Position numbers and translations under genes: made by a program. DNA of 64,000 nt from Coix lacryma-jobi var. lacryma-jobi. Lineage: Eukaryota > Streptophyta > Magnoliopsida > Poales > Poaceae. A model generated the notes under the pieces. The model was not told the DNA's origin. It did no database searches and saw nothing but the letters and a program-made list of their open reading frames with translations. Position 1 is the stretch's first letter. The number at the start of each line of letters is the position of its first letter. This document shows, piece after piece, positions 59,640 to 64,000 of this stretch. The stretch lies in assembly GCA_009763385.1 (NCBI GenBank), contig CM019828.1, forward strand, positions 24,747,000 through 24,810,999, read 5' to 3'.

Positions 59640-61350
59640 GGTACGGTTTTACTTTTAATTTTTCCCTTCAATTTTCCCTTTTTCGAATAAATAACATATG
59701 TCATGCATGTAACTAAAAAAATTTTATCACCAGTTATCATTAGTTATATGCATAGGAATATGTTAACTTAGTTAGAATATAATAGGATAGTTTCCCTTTT
59801 CACAACATTAGATAGTTTCCCTTTTAATAAAATGAGAACAAGAGCTCCGACTGAGAAGAAGAAGATCTTTCACCAAGCAAGAAGCCAGCTTGGGGGAGAC
59901 TCCCGCTCCAATAAGGTATGTCTCAAGCCTACACTTTACATTCAGTTCTTAAATTCTTTATCTTTTGAATGTCACATGCTTGCCTAAATAACCACTCTAT
60001 GAATAAAATTGATAAAATCTGCTTAAATAAGTTGAAACCTGAATAAGATTTGAAATATGTCATACAAATGCTATTGTTATGGTTTGAATAACTGGTCTTG
60101 TCTAAGTTGTAGCTTTTGTGGGTTGCACATGCTTTAACTGAAATCATGCTTAGTGAGTAAAGTTAGTAAGAAATGGAGTAATTCTTTAAACTTGCTAAGG
60201 TGAAATTAGGACCTAATCTGGAGGATTTCTTTTAAAAAAATATGAAAACCTTGCTAAAAGTTCCTCCTAGATTTTATCCCATCCCACCACCAGCCAAATA
60301 TTTGTTAGTCATTAGTCAAAACCACAAAGAGCTTTGTTTGTGTTGAGCTTTGTTAGACCTCATAAATCTTAGTAGAGAAGCTTATCATATCTTTTGAATC
60401 AAGATTCACACACACCCACCATAAATTGCCTACTCTCCACTTTGGAAGTTTGCAACCACCAAATAAATTGCTTATTCTCTACACAGGAGATATGCAATAC
60501 CCTGCCAAACATCCCATTGCTAGCCTTATGTTATTCCTACACTGGGAATAAGCATTTCTCTCCCTTTCCCTACTCATTTCAAAAATCCTTTCCTATAGAT
60601 AACCTAGGGAAATCTAGAGCTTAAAAAAAAGAGAGAGAGAAAAATGAGCAAAGTAGCTCAAGAAAGGACTATGTCCTGAAAAAAAAGAAAGTGAGCAAAG
60701 TAGCTCAAGAGAGGACTATGTCCTAAGAAAATGTGAGGACATATCTTTTGTCTACTCACTATGTATCCAAAAAAAAGAGAGAGAGTTATCATTAGCTCTA
60801 GACCCCCAGAAATTAACTAGGAAGGATTATGAAATATCTCTCTATACACTTCCACATAACCACACATGCACATCTTGATCAATTTTTATGATTTGCTGCT
60901 CCTTATGATCTGAGTGTCTAGCTTGGCAATAAACATCAGGCAATTTGCTCATGGTTCTTAGCCTACCTATAACTCCACATATCATTCTTTAGAAATAGGA
61001 TAGGCTACATTTTGGCCTAAGTGAGGATTTAAACACCATTGAGTGATTGAGTGAATCTTGGAGGACTTAAGCAAGTTGTTATCTTTTGAAAACTTTGAAA
61101 AAACCTCTAGATAGAATCCTAGTTAAACCTAAGCAAGATAAAAGTTTCTTATCTACTACTTTATTTCACTCTTGCATGTTTGAAGTGAAAAGCTATAAGC
61201 CCCACATTGCTATGATTAATGATATATGCTAAATTATTTCTCACTATACAATATGCACTTGCATACATCTTAAGTTGCTATCTATTTCATGCTCAATGCT
61301 TAAACCGCATTGTTGCTCGAGGACGAGCAACAGGTTAGCTTGGGGGAGCT
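59640..61350 (+). other. D' non-coding 3' region
   Basis: No domain-bearing ORF. A CTTGGGGGAG tract followed by donor-like AAGGTATGTC at 59889-59921 resembles the two modules in element C. A tandem pair of 55-base units (GAGCAAAGTAGCTCAAGA..GGACTATGTCCT) lies at 60643-60725. Before the LTR is the stem TTGCTCGAGGACGAGCAA (61314-61331) and polypurine tract AGCTTGGGGGAGCT (61337-61350). Confidence 0.72.
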
Positions 61351-62223
61351 TGTTGATGGTCCTTAAACACCTGTTTTACCATCAACATTTGACCCTAAAG
61401 TCCACCAAAAAGGCATGAAATGTAGTCAAATAGGTTTCAAACTAACCAAATTCCACATGTCCATAGAATTTTATTTGAATGCAGGATTTGAACCAAATTT
61501 GGACATATGGACCCACCAGAGGCCAAGCCCACTCAGCAGGGCCCAAATGGGCCTAAGGGGGGTGGCGCCCGCCACCCCTAGGTGGCGCCCACCACCTCTA
61601 AGTGGCGCCCGCCACTTGGGTTGGCCCAAGTTCCACTCCCTGCCATGTCATCGATCCGTGTGACCTCCCCAAGGCCAAATCTTGGCCCTTGGTCACTAGG
61701 TCAGTGGCATCGGACGGCTCAGGGAGGAGTGGCGTGGATCAAGGCCGAATGGCGGTTGCTAGGACATGCAACCGACCTCCAAACCGCCTTGGACAACCAC
61801 CTGGAGGCCGTAGGATCAAAGCCGGTGCATCCAACGGCCAAGGGACTGGCGGCCGCCAGTAGGGGGTGGCGCCCGCCACCTGACCTAACCCTAGGTCGGT
61901 TGGCTGCCCCCTATAAGTACCCCCCTCACTCCTCAAGACTATAAATACCCCCCTGAGGCACCACTTCATTTGTACCATCCAATACCACCACAACACAAGA
62001 GAAGCAAAGCAAGTAGAAGCAAGCAAGTGAGAGCTCAGAGAGCTTAGGCAAGTAGGTAGCTAGTAGAGCAATGCATCTTTGCCCTCGTGGTAGCGCTGCT
62101 CAAGGCTTAGCTCAAGAGTAGAGGCGTGCGAGTGATCGGTTCTGGAGCTAGGAAGAGTCTTCCTTCATCTCCAGTTCAGGTTTTGCTCTTGTATCTCAAG
62201 CGCTTTACTATATTCTAGTTCAT
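61351..62223 (+). repeat. LTR D'2, truncated by G
   Basis: Starts TGTTGATGGTCC; GTGGCGCCCGCCAC-type units near 61562-61615; TATA box TATAAATA at 61940-61947. It ends at TAGTTCAT where G starts; TTCAT is the likely target-site copy. Confidence 0.9.
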
Positions 62224-63111
62224 TGTTGTTTCGGGGATCGAGATCCCGAAACAGCGGGTTGTCGCACGAACGAAAGCCCTAAGCGAAAGCAGAAATCGGA
62301 CGACGAAACGGGAAAACAGATGAAGTGAACAGTGTTCTCCTCCTCCTCCTCCGTGGGAGGTTGGGAGCTTTTTATATTAATCCGGATCAACTTGAAAGTA
62401 CAAGAATGCCCTTCCAACCACTCTGCTACAATTACAATGATGCCCTGCTCAACTACTCCATGGTCGTACGCCGCCCTTTCCGGCGCGAGGGGCATCATCG
62501 TAACTTCGCCCTCTGGTGGGCCCAGCGTCCCCCGGCTCCTTTTCCTGGCCGGTGGGCCCGCTCCCTTTGACCTAGGCTTCGGTCACCCTGCGAAAACCTT
62601 AAGAAAAACCAAAGTCATGAATGACGAAAGCTCTCGCCGGAAACGCTGGGCTCCTTTCGCGCGAATGCTTCCTTTCGCACGAAAACTCCATCCTACTCCG
62701 GCCATGCGGACCGGAGACGGACGCCTGCTTTCGCGCGAATGCTTCCTTTCGCACGAAAGCTCCGCCTTCCCTTGGTCCGCAAGTCGAAACGCGTGCTTCC
62801 GCGCGAATTCTCGCTTTCGCACGAAAGCTCCGCCTTCCTACTCCGGTCATGCGGACCGTAGGCGAATGCCTGCTTCCGCGCGAATGCTTCCTTTCGCACG
62901 AAAGCTCCGCCTTCCCTTGGTGCGCAAGCCGAAACGCGTGCTTCCGCGCGAATGCTCCCTTTCGCACGAAAGCTCCGCCTTCCTACTCCGGTCATGCGGA
63001 CCGTAGGCGAATGCCTGCTTCCGCGCGAATGCTTTCTTTCGCACGAAAGCACCATCATCTTTCGGTAAAATGCGGGTCGGAGGCGCCTGCGGTCTGGGTG
63101 CCGCCCCAACA
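62224..63111 (-). repeat. G 3' LTR (888 bp) with TTTCGCACGAAAG repeats
   Basis: On the minus strand it starts TGTTGGGGCGG and ends CGAAACAACA. TATA box TATAAAAA at 62369-62376 on the minus strand fixes the orientation. U3 holds about six units containing TTCCGCGCGAATGCT and CTTTCGCACGAAAGC (62650-63050). The small ORFs on both strands here are repeat by-products. Confidence 0.82.
62369..62376 (-). promoter_or_regulatory. TATA box of G LTR
   Basis: TATAAAAA on the minus strand, 145 bases before the LTR end and downstream of the repeat array. Confidence 0.62.
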
Positions 63112-63415
63112 ATAGCCCCTCACGGTTGAATCTGCAGCTTGTGAAGTTCGACCGTGTCCTTTCGCTAGGCGCCTACGCCCGCCCAAAAAAAACCTTCGCT
63201 TCGTCCCGAAGCTGGTTTTTTTTTTTTTGATACAGTGGTGTGTATATATTTTTTTAGTATTATTGTTATTTATGTTTTTGCTTAAGTCACGTTGCAGACG
63301 CCTTTTCGTGTTCCTCGAAAACTGTGTGTCACGATGTAAAACCTTTGCGACGCTTCGAATCTTGTGCCCGGGCGCCTCTTCGTCTCCCTCGGAATTCGTG
63401 CCCAGTTTTTGCGCA

Positions 63416-63422
63416 TATAAAA
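63416..63422 (+). promoter_or_regulatory. TATA box of the antisense ORF in G
   Basis: TATAAAA in the context GCGCATATAAAAGCCGG, 333 bases before the ATG at 63749, on the strand opposite to G. The stretch 63112-63415 shows no gene. Confidence 0.6.
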
Positions 63423-63748
63423 GCCGGGGCTTCGGCTGGGGGAGGCTTGTTCACTGAACGCCTCCCTTCACCCCCCGCCTCATTCGCGAAGCCATTTCGC
63501 TTTTCGGTTGACGCCATTCGCTCGTGTTGGCGATAGCTACTTGTTTGACTTTCATCATTCGTCTGGCGACAGTTTGCAGTACGCGTCACTCCCCTTGTCT
63601 TTGTTTCCTTTAGACTTAAGTCTTGCGAATTTGGTTGTTTGAGGTTGTTTAATTTCGCTTATTTTCGTATCTATTTTCGCGTTTTTTCTGTTGTTTTTCC
63701 TCTTTCGCTTGCCTTGTGTGTTTATTTTATCTTTCGCGCCAATGCTAG

Positions 63749-64000
63749 ATGGCGTCTTCCAGCTCGACGTCGACCTCGAGCTCTACTAGCGAAAGTTCCG
63801 ATGCCACCGGGTCGTCCCATCGCGAGCCTAGCGTGGAAGTGTCCATCGGATCGGGGGTTGCTCCACGAGTTCCAGAGCATAGCGGGAGCGTGTCGAATGA
63901 TGGGGACTCCGGTTTGATTTCGGTTCCGACGGATTGTTCTTTTTACCTTGGCGTATCGCGAATGACGGCTGCACGCTTGCAAACAATGGCTGAAGAAGGG
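63749..64000 (+). CDS. Antisense ORF in G, N-terminal part, runs off the window
   Basis: Open frame from ATG 63749 to the window end (84 codons, no stop). A Ser/Thr-rich head (MASSSSTSTSSSTSES) is followed by an acidic linker and CSFYLGVSRMTAARLQTMAE. From memory, this last phrase resembles the start of the 'putative gypsy type transposon' domain (Transposase_28, PF04195) of antisense ORFs in grass Tat elements; this needs a search. The TATA box at 63416 supports independent transcription. A short upstream ATG at 63742 is out of frame. Function unknown. Confidence 0.65.
   Translation, partial: MASSSSTSTSSSTSESSDATGSSHREPSVEVSIGSGVAPRVPEHSGSVSNDGDSGLISVPTDCSFYLGVSRMTAARLQTMAEEG

Larger units (their letters stand above)
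56845..62223 (+). mobile_element. Element D': Athila-like gag-protease element
   Basis: LTR D'1 (56845-57574), tRNA-Asp-type primer site, gag-protease frame, 1.7-kb non-coding 3' region, LTR D'2 (from 61351) cut at 62223 by G. No RT, RNase H or integrase. Inserted in LTR B2; TGCTT at 56840-56844 is the probable target-site copy, its partner lying outside. Confidence 0.9.
62224..64000 (-). mobile_element. Element G: Ty3 Tat-like element, 3' end
   Basis: A minus-oriented 3' LTR (62224-63111), then a polypurine tract read on the minus strand (GTGAGGGGCTAT, 63112-63123), then a 3' region with an ORF on the opposite strand. The rest of the element is outside the window. A 3' region with an antisense ORF is a Tat-lineage layout, as in element B. 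Confidence 0.75.

Noticed and set aside
62583..63115. Overlapping ORFs on both strands with repeated SFRAKGSIRAK-like peptides
   Set aside because: They are translations of the TTCGCGCGAATGCTTCCTTTCGCACGAAAG repeats in the G LTR in several frames; no single frame is favoured.
1..64000. Endogenous pararetrovirus or other viral insertion
   Set aside because: All RT-bearing regions have LTRs, primer sites and integrase of Ty1 or Ty3 type; no movement protein or pararetroviral coat protein motif was seen.

Overview
The window is grass (Poaceae-type) nuclear DNA and is almost entirely LTR retrotransposons. The evidence is grass-style Ty1/copia Sireviruses and Ty3 Tat- and Athila-like elements, a Stowaway MITE, and one spliced plant gene whose predicted exons keep frame across canonical introns. 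I cannot name the species from sequence alone. No bacterial, organellar, rRNA, tRNA or CRISPR feature was seen. Element letters below (A-N) are my own labels.

Left nest, 1-11859, mostly minus strand: a Ty3 Tat-like element H (1-4756, left part outside the window) sits inside a copia element J (4757-7938). J sits inside the gag of a Sirevirus-like element K (7939-10927). K abuts a short piece of its own LTR type, a Ty3 LTR fragment L (10981-11562) and a short copia LTR M (11613-11859).

Genic island, 11860-19237: the 5' half of an EDR2-like (PH-START-DUF1336) gene lies on the minus strand. It has a TATA box and six exons (16017 down to 12176) that together encode the PH domain and then stop. 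Introns hold a short LTR element N (LTR 13662-13939) and a small LTR-like piece (15254-15410). A Stowaway MITE lies upstream of the promoter (16490-16792). About 2.4 kb beyond it shows no recognisable gene.

Right nest, 19238-64000: Tat-like element A (gag only) has its second LTR broken at 23843 by F, a Sirevirus-type LTR. F is broken at 24688 by element B, a Tat-like element with RT, RNase H, second RNase H and integrase but no gag or protease. B's integrase is split by C (29102-37310), a complete gag-only Athila-like element with TSD GTGTT. B's 3' part carries an antisense, intron-containing plant-mobile-domain (PMD) gene, which is split by Sirevirus E (41647-55189, TSD AAGAG). E's first LTR is itself split by a solo LTR of family D (41878-43845, TSD GCTGG). 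B's second LTR is cut at 56844 by element D' (gag-protease only). D's second LTR is cut at 62223 by G, whose 3' LTR (62224-63111) is on the minus strand. Beyond it an antisense, plus-strand ORF with its own TATA box runs off the window.

How the parts relate: no Ty3 element here keeps a complete gag-pol. A, C and D' keep gag (D' also protease) without RT or integrase; B keeps pol without gag; H has pol with the gag core deleted. The only near-complete gag-pol is copia element E, and it carries stops and frameshifts. Seven LTR families carry clusters of short palindromes, each with its own sequence. The most notable points are the gag-only/pol-only pair A and B, the antisense PMD gene whose frame closes exactly across an insertion site, and the truncated EDR2-like gene.
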